Origin: Halictus rubicundus
Taxonomy: Eukaryota; Arthropoda; Insecta; Hymenoptera; Halictidae
Length of the DNA stretch: 64,000 nucleotides
Assembly (NCBI RefSeq): GCF_050948215.1
Contig: NC_135153.1
Coordinates: 6,352,058 to 6,416,057 of the forward strand
Direction of reading: 5' to 3'
The position numbers were made by a program, and so were the translations under genes. Position 1 is the stretch's first letter; the number at the start of each line of letters is the position of its first letter. Under the pieces are notes generated by a model. It saw only the letters and a program-made list of their open reading frames with translations, was not told the DNA's origin and searched no databases. Shown piece after piece: positions 35,413-48,579 of the stretch.

Positions 35413-36380
35413 TGCTGGAAATAATGTATTACTCCCTCTGTGCCATAGTAATAGCAGCAGTTGATGAATTTAATTTGTCCCATAATAATAGTAGCAAAGG
35501 AAAATATAGAACGCAAAATTTATTATCAAGAAACTAGATTAAATTAAAAATATTACTCCTAATTTTGGTTTTAAATGTTCAGATAGTTTCTGGATTTTTC
35601 AATAATTTCGTTACTGTCTAGTGATAATATAGATGTCGTGTCCTATTGTTTTATAATTGATGGTTCAGCGTTTCTTATTCATGTTACAGTCGATAACACA
35701 AGTGCTTGGACGCCAGAGGCTTTCAATGTATTAAAAACTTTATAAATATTGCAATAAATTTCAGTGTTAAATATACTGGAAAATTAAAAAAGCTGTCGAT
35801 TATAAATATTTGATTTTCAAAGCTTCTTATCAATGTGGTAATTCATCAGTCTGCTCATAGGTTTTCGATAAACAAAATATTAAAGCAGTGACAATGAAAA
35901 TAGTGTGTACAGTAGAACCGCTCATTTGTTACAAATGGCAAAAATGGTAATAAGAGGAAACTTGGGAGAAAATAAAACAATATTCTTGTCACGTGCGCGT
36001 TGCGATAATACAGAAAAAAATGATAAAGAACTGGAGCATTTAATCGGAGCCGCAGAATTAATTGCTCGGCGCGGAACGATCTAATAAAAATAATAATAAA
36101 GATCGGTATAAATAGTCGCCATTCGTCATCGATTATTCAGAGAAAATTACACCCGTCGCCCGGGCATCACCTTCGGTTTCATTTTTCATCCACCGGTAGC
36201 ATCATTCGCGATACAAACGCTGATATCATTCCTCTTCATTAATCACGGATCATTTACCGGACGACGACGGCGGCGAGCTTTCGATTACTTCTCTTCTTCT
36301 CTCTGGACTTTCTTGCGCGTTTCCGCCCGAAATTTCCGTCTATTCTTCTTCACGAAGAGGTCCACGAAAGCGGACGGCTA

Positions 36381-37221
36381 CGCCGCACAATGGTCTAAAA
36401 CGTGAAATTCAGTGACATTTTGGTATAACTTCTAAACTATTAAAGATATCGAAGTTTTATTTTATTAACAAGTAATATTTTTTAATGGCGCATAATGTAC
36501 CATACTTTTTATTTATTTAATAGCTTTTAAACTATTTTTTAAGTATATTTACAAATTTAACAACTTTTAGAAACACATTCAGCTTAGTAAATATATTATT
36601 CCTCTAAATTTTTGAAAAATCGCTCTTTAAATAAAATTTAGTTTAGTGCCTAAAGCATTTTTTAGTCGTCAAAGAGTTCCGACCAAGAACTCGAGAACCT
36701 ATGCGCATAGCCGCACGGACGCGGGCGACTTTAAACAATAATAACTTGTGATATGGGACGAGATGGGAAATAATTCTTACATGATTGTGTGGAGGAAAGT
36801 ATGCTGAAAATACTCCATTTTGTAAAATTCTATGATCTCCTATGATACAGAAGATATTCCTTGCGAAGTCTGAAGAATTTTGAAAATTTTCTACATTGTA
36901 TCTGGCATAACATGTTTAATACATTATGAATAGTAATTTTTAATCGACAATGGTAATGTACAGCTTAAAGAGAAATCTTTCATTTAAAACAAAATTGGAA
37001 GAAAAATATTAAAAAGGATCGTCAGGGCATCTCAAGTAAGAAAAGCAAGCAAAAGTTTAACCGTTATTACAGTAACAGTACTTATTAAATTTTATTAATT
37101 TTTTCATTTTCAAGGTTGATGGATATTTCGAAAGCAATAAACATTCAACATAAGTTAATATGAGACAGTTGATTTTTTGGCAAAATGTCACTAAATTTCG
37201 CGTTTTAGACCACTGTGCGCC
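36381..37221. mobile_element. Inverted-repeat element G2
   Basis: Left end cgccgcacaatggtctaaaa and the reverse complement of the right end cggcgcacagtggtctaaaa form inverted arms of about 45 nt (continuing acgtgaaattcagtgacattttg). Total length is about 840 bp. The interior is AT-rich with no transposase frame. It shares the 'cgcacagtgg' terminus with G1. Confidence 0.7.
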
Positions 37222-37518
37222 GGTCCGACAGGCCGAACGAAGACGAAAAATTGTCGGGCGTCTATCTCGGCCGAGGAATCGTCGATACTCGGCGCGCGGA
37301 AGCGCAGGTGTCCGGGGATCCTGTGGAAATAGGATGAAACACGCCCCAGTTTGATCCTGCGTTCGCATAATAATGCCAGCACAATGCGAGCAACGCCATT
37401 ATTAGTCTTCCGTGGAAAGTTTCTGGAGCGTTGCCGCGCTGATTTTGAACGCCAGTTAGCCTCTTCATCGAATCAATTAGCCTCTGCCGAAACGAATTTT
37501 CTAACGTGAAAAAGAATT

Positions 37519-37734
37519 ACAGTGATTTTTCTATATATGTCGCCAAGGCCTGGACGATAAACGTCGCAAAATTATTCCCACACCACCGCCGGGTATACCC
37601 CGTGAGGGGCCACGAATCTCGAGAGACCTTACACGCCGTGGAGTGTAAACATAATATGGCTCGGGTGTGTCTCCTAGACGATATATGTCCCTGGCAAGAC
37701 CCGTGTTGTTGACATATATCGAGAATTCACTGTA
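37519..37734 (-). mobile_element. MITE family A, copy 3 (reverse orientation)
   Basis: Begins acagtgatttttctatatat and ends atatatcgagaattcactgt, with internal 'aaggcctggacgataaacg' and 'gccacgaatctcgag', the reverse complement of the copy at 16001-16213 nearly end to end. Confidence 0.75.
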
Positions 37735-39361
37735 TTTCTTTGTTTCATCGAAATGTCATCACTGCTTTCATACGTCGTTTGTTTTCGTCGCGGGAAGATT
37801 CCGGAACGAACAGAGTTCTCCAACAAATTTTATTTTTATAATAAAATAAATAAAAAATAAGTAAAGAAATTTGTTATAATTATGATTATAAATAATAGGT
37901 AGATACTTTACTTGTTCCCATCAGGGTTACAATTCTTATAACATCACCCACCCCTTTTTTCATTTTTTTATAAATAATAAAATAAATGAAAAATAAATAA
38001 ATTTATGTTTTATAATTATGATTACAAATAATTGACTAAATGAAAAATAGATAAATTTATTTTTTATGATTATGATTGTAAATAATAAAATAAATGAGAA
38101 ATAAATAAATTTATTTTTTATAATTATGTTTACAGGAAATTAAATAAATGAATAATAAAGTGAAAGAGAAATTGGAGAAATTTGGAGTGAATAGGCCATC
38201 GGCTATAGGCCATCTCACTAACTCACTTTGGCACCGTCCACCTCGCAACTTGTCAGTCGAACAAACAGCAGTGACGTAACGGGACCATTTTGTTCCGCCG
38301 CTGCTGCTCGAAACCTTTTGCTGCAGTGCTTCACAGTCGGACACTTAATTTCGGCCAATAGCTATTTTTTTCATCCAATTGTTGCTTAAATAAAGTCTTT
38401 ACAACCAAGGCAAAACAATTTCTTGTTTATTTTCTAGAAAATTTGGATATCTGGACTGTCGGTCTTTATGCAAAATAAAAATTGATTTCTTCTCTTAACA
38501 ATTTGAATTGATTGTACATAACAACAACATTAATTTCAACCGAATCTCTTCCATTTCCAATTTCTTCCATTTTATGTTTTACTCATTTTTGGTTCCATTT
38601 TGGTACTACTTTTGCTCTTAAATCTGGCGCAAATGTAATAACTATACTTATAAAGAGCATTATAACTAGAGATCCAAAATATTTGCAGGTACCCTCATCC
38701 GAAATACAACGAAAGCCGGTCCCGAGTCGTCGTCTTATATCGGTATAAAACTGTATCAGTGAAATGTCGGGGTGGGTCAGAAATGACTCTGACATAGTAT
38801 TTGCAGGAGTCCGAGTGTTAATAAGGGTTAAATTCATCTGATGTTTTCGCAGTTCGTATTGCACTCATCTATGTTTATCATAATTTTTTATTATTAAATG
38901 CATGAAATGTCCACGGACGATCCACGAAAATCTTGCATTAGTTGCGACTGATTTGCAAGAATGTCGTCAACAAGATGGCACTCTCCATGCGTCTGGCTAT
39001 TTTCTTCTGCACGTACTGTTAAAGTCGTTTCGCATTTCACGCGAGGAGAATTCAATTAATTTTACACGCGTCTGTGTTCAACGCTGCGACGCGTAGTGCA
39101 ACATCCAGGAAGTTAATGGAGACTTCTTTTTTATGGTTTTTTAATGTTCCAAAGTGAGGATGCGCCGCGCTCACCGAAATATTGTAACTGCGCGAAGACT
39201 GTTGCGGAAAGAATGCTCTGTCGGCGGACGTGTTAATGATCCCTGAGCGGACTGCAGTAAACTTGTCAAGTCGGGAACGTGTTTAAATGTTTCAGCTGAG
39301 TTTATGGTTCCGGCGATTGCAAACAGTTGTCTTTTAACATCTTTTCTGCCGTGTTATGGTG
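37735..39361. other. Intergenic, no gene recognised
   Basis: Includes 37830-38150, where 'aaataaataaatttat...ataattatgattacaaataa' words repeat loosely; a family E left end near 38453; a family B fragment at 38691-38755; and a GC-richer patch at 38180-38345. No protein family is recognised. Confidence 0.4.
38691..38755 (-). mobile_element. MITE family B, half copy (reverse)
   Basis: Reverse complement of the 5' half of the family B copies at 45136 and 48726: 'aacgaaagccggtcccgag' followed by 'cgtcttatatcggtataaaa' and ctgta. A 'gtgggtcagaaatgactctg' stretch just beyond it matches the inverted flank of copy 1. Confidence 0.6.
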
Positions 39362-39597
39362 TAAGGGACCCGATTACTGTGGGGGTTCCAATCACTGTGC
39401 TTTTATTAATTATACTGATTTTTAAAGCATAACGAATAATACAAAAGAGATATATAACATAACTTTTGAATTCCTCGCGTTAGAACTTCGATTTTTGGAA
39501 TTTCCTCGTCAAAATCTACAGGATTATATTAAAAAATGTTATAAATTTTTGGTCCCACAAAGTAAAGTTCAGCCTAAATAAGTAGTTGGGTCCCTTA
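39362..39597. mobile_element. MITE family C, copy 3
   Basis: Ends taagggacccgattactgtg and tagttgggtccctta are inverted. The centre includes the conserved core 'ttcgatttttggaatttcc' and 'tcaaaatctacaggattata', also found in the 31.3-kb duplication and at 59.2 and 62.8 kb. Confidence 0.75.
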
Positions 39598-40212
39598 CTC
39601 TAGTTTTTAGCTAGGTAACTATGGATTGGAGAAGTTATTTTATTATTGAATGAAACAATGTGTTTTTGTGTTTAATTAGTACTTGAACAAATGTGTAATT
39701 ATTAGACTGCGGATGTTGAGAATTTATGATAAAAATTAATAAGTGGAACACAAAATAGTGACAATATCGGATTTTAAGAACTATAGTACATTATTCGTAA
39801 CTTGTGAAAATAGAAGAAATTAATTGTAGCTCCTGCTACTTGCAGTCTGATTTAATTAAGTCTGGACTCCTTGAACTTGATTAGTCTACAGTCGATGTTT
39901 CTATGGTGAACTTTTACTTAACTGTTTCCATCTTTATGTACACCATACCAGTACCCTGCAAAATTACTGTTCGCGAAGAGAGTCATAAAAATGATTCGCT
40001 TGCTACGATACTACTTTCTCCTAGTACTTTAATATTTAAGAGAAGGGGCTGGTTTATGTGTGAGGACGTAAAACTGTACGTTGGACACGAGACCTGATTG
40101 GACAAGATGGTATAAAATCGTCTGAATTATTCTAGCCTTTATATTTGCACTCAGTTCTTCATTAGTTGATACCATCGTACACCCAGTTGCAGTTTTCAGA
40201 AACAACCAACTC
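39598..40212. other. Intergenic, no gene recognised
   Basis: Contains a diverged family E copy (39696-39858) and a plus-strand open frame at 39903-40097 without family resemblance. Confidence 0.4.
39696..39858. mobile_element. MITE family E, copy 3 (degenerate)
   Basis: Left end taattattagactgcggatg; the reverse complement of the right end is taaatcagactgcaagtagc. The arms are short and diverged, about 160 bp in all. Confidence 0.45.
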
Positions 40213-41170
40213 GAAATGATTAATATTCTTTTTTAAACGCCTGTACCTTGTTCAAGTGGAGCACAATAACATTTTATAAAATAGCAACTCTGAATGAAAG
40301 TAGATTGCACTATTTCCAGATCGATTAAGTATAGTCGATTAATCTGAAATTCAGAGATCTTTATTATACATATTCTTCAAAATGGCAACTCCAAAAGAAA
40401 CAGTTAGATTGCACCATTCCCGGATTGATTAATTACAGTAGGTTAATATAAAACGAAGGAATCGTCCATCTTTCTCAGATCGATTAAATATAGCGGGGTT
40501 AATAAATCGTTCATCTTGAAGTAGATAATATTCTTTTTTAAGACACTCTGCTTCATTAAAATGGCGCACAATAATATTCTTCAAAATGGCAACTCCAAAA
40601 GAAACAGTTAGATTGCACCATTCCCGGATTGATTAATTACAGTAGGTTAATATAAAACGAAGGAATCGTCCATCTTTCTCAGATCGATTAAATATAGCGG
40701 GGTTAATAAATCGTTCATCTTGAAGTAGATAATATTCTTTTTTAAGACACTCTGCTTCATTAAAATGGCGCACAATAATATTCTTCAAAATGGCAACTCC
40801 AAAAGAAACAGTTAGATTGCACCATTCCCGGATTGATTAATTACAGTAGGTTAATATAAAACGAAGGAATCGTCCATCTTTCTCAGATCGATTAAATATA
40901 GCGGGGTTAATAAATCGTTCACCTTGAAGTAGATAATATTCTTTTTTAAGACACTCTGCTTCATTAAAATGGCGCACAATAATATTCTTCAAAATGGCAA
41001 CTCCAAAAGAAACAGTTAGATTGCACCATTCTCAGATTGATTAATTACAGTAGGTTAATATAAAACGAAGAAATCGTCCATCTTTCTCAGATCGATTAAA
41101 TATAGCGGGGTTAATAAATCGTCCATCTTGAAATAGTTAATATTCTCTCCTAAGTCACAGCGCTTTATTA
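40213..41170. repeat. 204-bp tandem array, about 4.7 copies
   Basis: Units start with aaaatggcaactccaaaaga at 40379, 40583, 40787 and 40991, a strict 204-bp period. The first three units are almost identical (an occasional single-base change such as cgttcatc/cgttcacc). The last is diverged past about 41030, and a degenerate partial unit precedes the array from about 40213. There is no coding frame and no spacer/repeat alternation, so it is not a CRISPR. Confidence 0.95.
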
Positions 41171-41995
41171 AAATGGAGCACTCTATCCTCTATAATAACA
41201 ACTCGGTAAGGAACAATCGGATTGTGTCTGTGTTACTGGTGAATCGATTAAATAAATAGCCGTCGGTATCGAAAGTGGATTAAGAAGTCCTCAGCTTTTA
41301 ACCTTAATTCGTGAAACCATTGCAACCGCCTGGCGGGTAAAACGTTAAGAAATGTACGAGGTGTGTTTGTCACCGCGAAGCACACGGGCTCGAGGAATAC
41401 GGCCGATGCGCCAGGTGGTGTAACACGGAATCAGCTGTTGCAGAACACCAAACGACGAGAGGACACGACATCCTCTGCTCTACAACGAAGCAAAAGTCGT
41501 AACCGAACGGGAAGTGTACTTCGCCGGAAAATACAGAGAAGTGCTCCGGGCCATGAAGCACCGTAGCAATATCAATACACGCTAACGACCGAACCCAATT
41601 CGAAGCTCTTCCAGTCCATTTTTTTATTTTTCCGACTGACCAATCGGACTCGCCGGCGCGGCGTGGCGACCAGTGATCTGGAATAAAATATTAGGTCGTT
41701 CAGAAAATTTTAGAGATTACTCGTAGGAAGGATATTCAACGAAAGCATGAATATTAATATTAAAGTAATTGAAAATAATAATACATAGGAAGCCAACCGA
41801 CTTTCATTTTCGTTTTCAGGAACTGCAACTGATTTAGCAATGGCTGCCATGGAATGTTAAAAATGTCTGTCTTAAAATATGAAATAAGACGAATATAAAA
41901 ATATATTATATATACTTAAAAATATTTACTTAAAATAAACTATACATACCATTAAGTAACAACATGACCAAAATTAATATAACCTCCTTTACCTT
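41171..41995. other. Intergenic with a GC-richer patch
   Basis: 41330-41680 is GC-richer and open on both strands for about 60 codons, with no recognised protein. The rest is AT-rich. Confidence 0.35.
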
Positions 41996-42390
41996 TACTG
42001 GAAAAATGATAGGAGGGAATGTAGATAAAAAGGTAATAAAGAGTTGAGAAGAGGTAATGAATTGAGGTTAAGTTGGAGGCATTTTTGCCACGTTTCAGGT
42101 GCAACGGCGTATGCGATATTAACTTCTTCGAACATCTTGGGAATCATTGGCACCCGAAAAACGGGAGTACTAGAGTTCTCAACATGGCGAGCACTGCAAT
42201 CTGCCAACGTCTCATTAAAAATCGGCGTAACACTTGGGCAGCTCTCCTCGTTAGCCTGCACGGCGGTTCGGGAACGAAACTTCTAGTTCATACATTACGT
42301 GCCAGTAGTGCGGCTCGACCATTTGTCTGGCTTTATAGGTTCCCAGTAGTAAAGGAAGTAGTTTCGCATACGCCAAGATACTGTTATTGA
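41996..42390. other. Unidentified segment open on both strands
   Basis: Between AT-rich flanks, about 330 bases stay open in two plus-strand frames and one minus-strand frame with a balanced, protein-like composition. The minus frame has ATGs at residues 1 and 39 and about 88 codons; the plus frame contains WRHFCHVSGATAYAIL. I do not recognise a family. A C10 homopolymer follows at about 42396. It may be a remnant of a mobile-element protein or an isolated exon. Confidence 0.25.
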
Positions 42391-44340
42391 ATCCCCCCCC
42401 CCCTGGGATTTGCGTTGCCTGCAAAGTATTTTCTCCATTCGGAACACATTAGTTTTCAATCCCACACATATACACTGTATTTTATAGTGTTGCATAGACA
42501 TTTGTGAGAAAGCTGTCCTCCGCTTTGCAAACTTTTAGCATAACACTCCCATGCTCTCTTTCGATTTCGAAGAATGTGTGATCTGCATTTTATAGAATTT
42601 TATTATTGAATATAATTGCTATAATTGTGTAGCACGTGCACTTTGCTCTATGCTTTTGCGTTAAGTTTTTCTTAAGTTGTAAGAATTATAGTCTTCGCAT
42701 TTTAGAATTTTATTACTTTGTTGCAAGCACAAAAGCTTTTATTATTTTTAATTTGGGTTGAGTTTACTTTTAAGTCAACTTTTCCATATTTTTCTGAAAT
42801 TAAAAAACTTAAGGTGTGCAATTTTATGGAATTGTATTAATTTGTAGCAAGTACAAAAATTTGATTTTATATTCCTCATTCAATCTAAATTTTTTAATTT
42901 GTTTCACATTTCAGAAATTTTTAGCTTACAATCCGAATATATCGTCTCTATTTTATAGTGGATTTACAGCAAACACAAATATGCTCTTCTCTATTTTATA
43001 TGTCGTCTATTTAAAATTAACTACAGCCTCGTTAAATTTTATCAATTGTCTCGATAAAATGGTTTGACAAGGAGTTTAGAGGCAATAGAATTCTCGATGT
43101 ATTGAAACATTGAAACATGAAATCCGTCCAGCTTTAATAGAATATTTTTACGATCCCTGAGAATAATACAGTGAAGAACGACCGAGAGTTCGATATGGAA
43201 ACGTAAAATATAAATCCTCTAATCAGAGACGAGAGCAATTTAATTGGAACAGAAAGTGAGGAATAAAGAATTCAGCAGGGTCGATCGATTTTTCTCAATA
43301 AATCGCGAAATGTTACATATTCATGCTATTTTTTGTTCATTCAGATTTCTCCGGCATCGTTTCGGTTTTGTGTGGAGGCTCGTTTACACAGAATCTCCAT
43401 TGTAAATTATCACTTTCCTAAACATTTCACGAACAACCATCGAAAGCTTTTTCTTTCGCCCCACTTCAACGCATGACATAACATACTTTGTCAATGAAAT
43501 ACGTCGAATAAAATATCAATGAAAAAGAAGACCACTAACTATGTCAAGATGTTTTGGAATTTTTTCTGGAAATAAATATTGAAAGAAAAATATACAAAGG
43601 GGTAGCAATATAAAATATTGCAAAAGGGATAGCAAATAATTTCAAAATCAAAAAATGCACTTTATACAAAAATGCTGTTGCTCTTGACTCGTTAAAATTA
43701 TTACGAGAAGAACTGAATATCTACGTAGTTCCTGTACCTCGGGGACAATTTTTGCATAAAAATCCGCAGTCTAATTATTAATATCCACGTAAAAAATAAG
43801 CAAAAAGTTCCCAGTTAAAATTTCGAGATTTATGAAGTGTTTCGTTGCAGGAAAAGTTTGAGCGTTTGCATTCATCAAAATTTCGCATTGGGCGGCGTGA
43901 GTATTGCCATAATTGTGTTCAGGCGTTCCCATTGGGGCGTTCGCAGCCCGTGCAAGCTCTTGACGCGTGTTCGAAATAAATTTCCATCGCAGTCGTTATC
44001 TTTCGGCTGTGCGGAATCCGCGCGCGTACGCGAAACAACGCGGATTCCGCTCTAGAAAGCCTCGCGGCTCCCGTCACGACACGATTTCTTTTTTTTTTTA
44101 ATTGCTGCACCAGGTGCGCCGACTCCGCTCCAATATCCTCGGAAAATACACGGAGGATACGATCTTAATGAAAATTTAGCTCGCGCGCGACATTTTTCCC
44201 TTTAACGAGCAGCCGCGCATTTAACGGGTCGAGCCGCCATTTCTGCCCGACGCCGCACCGGTATACACTATTAATTAACGAACGGAACAATTTTAGAGTT
44301 TTTTTGGGGGTCGCGAAACCTGATTCTGCTATTGATTATT
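42391..44340. other. Intergenic, no gene recognised
   Basis: AT-rich to about 43800, with a lone family E right end at about 43753-43785, then a GC-richer patch at 43840-44260 with short open frames on both strands and no family resemblance. Confidence 0.4.
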
Positions 44341-44429
44341 TGCTGGAATGAGAAACTACCCTCATAGGGGATGCTTCAATCATAAAGCTACCGTCATAGG
44401 GGATGTTTCAATCTGAGGAAATTAAACTT

Positions 44430-44800
44430 TGCTGAAATTGTCTGTTAAGGATATAGGACACTTGTTCCAGTTACTGTGCCGTTAAGTTAACTTGTTAATT
44501 CATGTATTAATTTATTATTTCATTTTAATTAACATTGCTGCAATTAGTGTCTCTTAAGGATATAGGATACTTGTCCCAGTTACTGTGCCATTAAGCTAAC
44601 TTGTTAATTCATGTATTAATTTATTATTTGATTTTAATTCAATTTCTTGAAAATTTCTATCTAAGGAATTGAAACTTTTATGCAATTAATGTCTCTCAAG
44701 GACATCGGATACTTGTCGCAATTACTGTGCCATTAAGCTAACCTGTTAATTCACGAATTAATTTATTATTTCATTCTAATTCAATTTCTTCAAAATGGTT
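44430..44800. repeat. Triplicated segment of about 110-140 bp
   Basis: The words 'aaggatataggacacttg', 'agttactgtgccattaagc' and 'taattcatgtattaattta' occur together three times, with the 'atatagg/acatcgg' landmarks at 44451, 44560 and 44702. The third copy is the most diverged. Confidence 0.75.
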
Positions 44801-45066
44801 TTGAATTAATTCCACCTATTTTATAGAAACGACTCACTGTTCGCTAGAAGTATTGCACGGACCATCGAGCATTCCACACGGGAACGAAAGGAAGGAAGGA
44901 AGGCCCCAAGGTCGCCATTTTTCTGTCGCGTTACATTTTTCAATGAATTTAAATTGAATCGTCTCGGTCCGCTCCCGGGAACCGATTCGCCAACCGAATG
45001 GGAATCGAGCGGTTTCGATCTCGCAGAACCTGATCACCCGATTGCACAGCTTTCGCAATTATACTC

Positions 45067-45136
45067 CGCGGTAGTGGGGATAATTCTGCGACGTTTATCA
45101 TCCAGGCCTTGGCGACATATATTGAGAAATCACTGT
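45067..45136 (+). mobile_element. MITE family A, 3' fragment
   Basis: Keeps only the right third: 'ggtagtggggataattctg', 'gacgtttatcatccaggcc' and the terminus atattgagaaatcactgt. It abuts a family B element with no gap. Confidence 0.65.
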
Positions 45137-45256
45137 ACAGTTATCTTTCGATATAAGGCGATGGCTCGGGACCGGCTTTCGTCGTATTTCGGATGAAGAG
45201 GCGATTTTCTTATATCGAAATAAAAGAGCATCGTCTTATATCGGAATAAAAGTGTA
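45136..45256 (+). mobile_element. MITE family B, copy 2
   Basis: Left end tacagttatctttcgatata; reverse complement of right end gtacacttttattccgatat. The inside contains 'gatggctcgggaccggcttt' and 'cgtcgtatttcggatgaag'. It begins at the last base of the family A fragment; the same A-B junction is repeated at 48726. Confidence 0.75.
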
Positions 45257-46940
45257 CGTATCGACGGTCGCGCTCAAGCTTATCCTCACGGGTCACGAAT
45301 GACTCCGGGATAGCATACGAAGGGTTAGGTTCGTTTGCTGTACGTCACGTTATCCTGATCTATTCGTTTTATTTAGTTTAAAGCAGAATCTGCGTGTTTT
45401 GATGTACGATCCGGGATAATTAACGAACCTTTGTTATCGAATTATACCTCTCTTAATTACGATCCTCGTTTGCCGGCGAAGAACCTGTGAATCGGGTCAC
45501 GGTTCGCTTGGAATTTCTGATTTCGGCTGGTTTCATGCACAGGACGCGTATGTATACGCGGATTAGGTTCGTTGCATAGTGGATCCATCGAACTGCTTCG
45601 TTGGTTTCATAGTTTTCCCGGTTTTTCGCAGTTCCTACGGTTTTGTCAATTTTACCTGTCGCTTTCGCGTGTTTGTTATTTCGGTGATACTTTACAGGGT
45701 TTTTTCATTGTTTCCCGGTCGGTGGAATTTTGGAAATGTTTCATAGTGATCTTTGCGATTGTTGTGCAATCTCCGTAATTGTATTTGTTGAGGAACATAA
45801 TAATCTATTCATTTTTCTCAATTTTTCTTGGTCTTTAACAAATTTGGAATCACTTATTTACCCTTAATTTGATACTTCTGATTAGAAGAACAATTTTTCC
45901 ATTGCATGTTTTATAGTTATTTAGGTACAGGGGTTATGTACAAACAATGCAATTTTTATATAATCCATTAATTGTACACTTGTGTAAAGTAAACTATATA
46001 TTCATATTCTGCATTTATTTCTTTTTAATATCTACCACCAAAAATAAATGTTAAACGTTTTGGTTTTTTTCACATTTACTACAAAAAATAAATATTGACA
46101 TTTTTCTATTTGCTTCAATATTTACTGCTAAATGTGAATGTTTATATTCACTTTTTCGAGTTTATCCTCTGAAAAGTTATGCCTACAGAATACAAATACT
46201 TTTCAAAAGAAATGCATGCTGGATTCAATTTGTCTCAATGTGAAATCTTTAATTTTCTTTTTTTGCATTTATTCTTTTTATATTTACTACCGACAGTAAA
46301 AATTTGTATTTAATTCTCTAATATTTCGTATATCTATGGAGCGAAAATAGTATTGAAAATAAATCGACGATATCGTGGATTCAATTTCTATCGGTTTGAA
46401 ATATGGAGTTTTGAATTTTTTCTCTTGCATTCGATCTTCTAGCAGTTAGCGCGTCTACAGCAGAAAAATAGTTTTAAAAATAAATTGTAGATCCAGTTTT
46501 TGTCGATTTGAAATATGAAATCGACAATTTCTTCTTTCGCACTCATTCTTTTAGCACTTACCACGTCCACCGCAGAAAAATAGTTTTAAATCGACGAAAC
46601 CGCGGAGCACAATTTATTTCAATCCGAGCTTTCTTATCCGTCCTTTCGGTATCCGCAGCATCTGCCCAACAAATATTTTCAGAATAAATGGTCGAGATTG
46701 TGGTAACACGTCCGATAATTTGAATAAATGGACGCGACGATCCGTGGGAAAGTAAAGTTCGCTCGAAGCGAAAACCCGTCGCAAGATATCTCTGAAAATG
46801 AGCGAAATTTGATGGTAAACGTTTTCATAAACGACGCAGCGTCGCCTAAACGAGAAGACATTTCCATTTACTGTACCCTGATAAAAATGAAAGCCGCACC
46901 AGCACGGTCTAAGCATGGCAACAATGATCTCTGTACAGGG

Positions 46941-47216
46941 TAAGGGACACAATTACTCTGGAGGTACCAATTACTATGCCTATATTAATTGTATTCATTT
47001 TGGCTGATCTTCACTTTCTGGGACCAAAAAATGTATACCTTTTTGAAATATAATCCTGTAGATCTTGGCGAGAAAATGCCAAAAATCGAAGTTTTAATGC
47101 GAGGAATTCAAAAAGTTACGTTATTTATCTCTTTTTTAATATTCATTATGCTTTAAAAATAAGCATAATTAATATAGGCGCAGTAATTGGTACCCTCACA
47201 GTGATTGGGTCCCTTA
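46941..47216. mobile_element. MITE family C, copy 4
   Basis: Ends taagggacacaattactctg and cacagtgattgggtccctta are inverted, and arms of about 80 nt share 'taattactatgcctatatta'. The interior carries the same core as copy 3, in reverse ('gcgagaaaatgccaaaaatc'). Confidence 0.75.
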
Positions 47217-48579
47217 CCATATAAACTGTTCGTTCATCGCTGATCAACAGCCGGCGATTTAATTTTCCATTGTAATTGGGTTCCTTAATGAGATTCAAGA
47301 CCGAAATGGAATTTATGAATAAATTTTCCGAGTTGAATATCTAGCCGGATCAGCATAATAGGTGTCACGAATGGCTGACAGAGGCGATTTTCGAAGCTTC
47401 CATTCGAAAAGCCGAACAGGCTAGGGGAAATCATGATTAAAAATACAGTCGGACAGTTCGATAGCAATCGCGGAGTAGGGCTTTTAATTTTGCATAATAC
47501 GGCCGAGCATTATTTAATTTTGTTCCGCTGAATATATATCGGGATTAAATTATGACTCATCGACAACCGAAGAGAAAAATAATTTCATATTATTAACGCA
47601 GATTCTTGTTCGATATCCATGCAATGGAAAGGGAGAATACATTATTACGAGGCAATGAAGCGTGGTTTGTTAAATGTGCTGTCATAATTTTATTTGAATA
47701 ATGTCGAGTGTAATGTCGCAACTGTATTTGAAATAACAGTTTAATTACATAGAATTTAATTTATCGATTGTATAATTTTTCAGTGCGATAATTAGACTGC
47801 AGACACTCTGTGGACACTCTGTAGAGACCCTGTATAGCACAATACCATTTCCCATGGTATCGTCTAGACGCAGCAATTTATAATTAAGAATTAATCTGTA
47901 GAAAAGGGTTCATTTAATTTTATTTAATCTTGTACATTCGGTATTAAATCGTTTTAATTAGTACGACTAGTTTAAATCGCCGGTACATAATTCAGTTCTC
48001 CGCTGCGTTGTAATATTCATCCTACAGATTTCTCTTGGATGTTAAATGAACAGATGTACCCCTCTTCAAAGTCTCATTACCCTCGCGATTAAATTTCGCG
48101 AATTTTCGTCTTATCCTCTAATTAAGAATCGCTGAACGCGAAACGATCTATCGAAACTACGGAAACTGGAAATGTTTCTTGTTGGATTCGCACCGATAAA
48201 ATATATCTTCTGATCAGTAATTGACTAATGAGTATTGAATGAAGTTTAAGTCATGGTTGTGTTAACCCTCGCACTCCATATTTACCTTCAACTGTGGAAT
48301 TCATATCATTATGAATATGAAAGTACTTATAATGCCAGCTAATCAGAACACACGTTTTCATATACACTATTTCGCGACAAAGCGATCGAGTAACGTAAAA
48401 CAATTATGCGTTGCGACGCGTTATTTGCGTTCGTCATTTGTTTCATTGTTAATGAAACTAATACCAGAGGTTACTTTGCGTCTCTGTGGAATGTGTTGTA
48501 CATGAAATATTATCTGATACGTGTTTCTTGTTACCTTTAATTTTGAACTTTTTCCCTCCTAATTTATCGATTGGGACCA

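Larger units (their letters stand above)
34467..36380. other. Intergenic or intronic AT-rich stretch with family F repeats
   Basis: No coding content is recognised. It holds the family F copies listed separately. A 'gtgccatagtaatagcag' and 'tcccataataatagtagc' pair near 35440-35500 resembles an end of a DNA transposon, but no matching end was found. Confidence 0.4.
44801..48579. other. Intergenic, no gene recognised
   Basis: Contains family A and B copies (45067-45256), a family C copy (46941-47216) and otherwise AT-rich DNA with short frames on both strands. A loosely repeated 'cagcagaaaaatagttttaaa' motif occurs near 46460 and 46570. Confidence 0.4.

Noticed and set aside
40379..41170. Possible CRISPR-like array
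   Set aside because: Units are contiguous 204-bp copies without unique spacers, in a eukaryotic genome.
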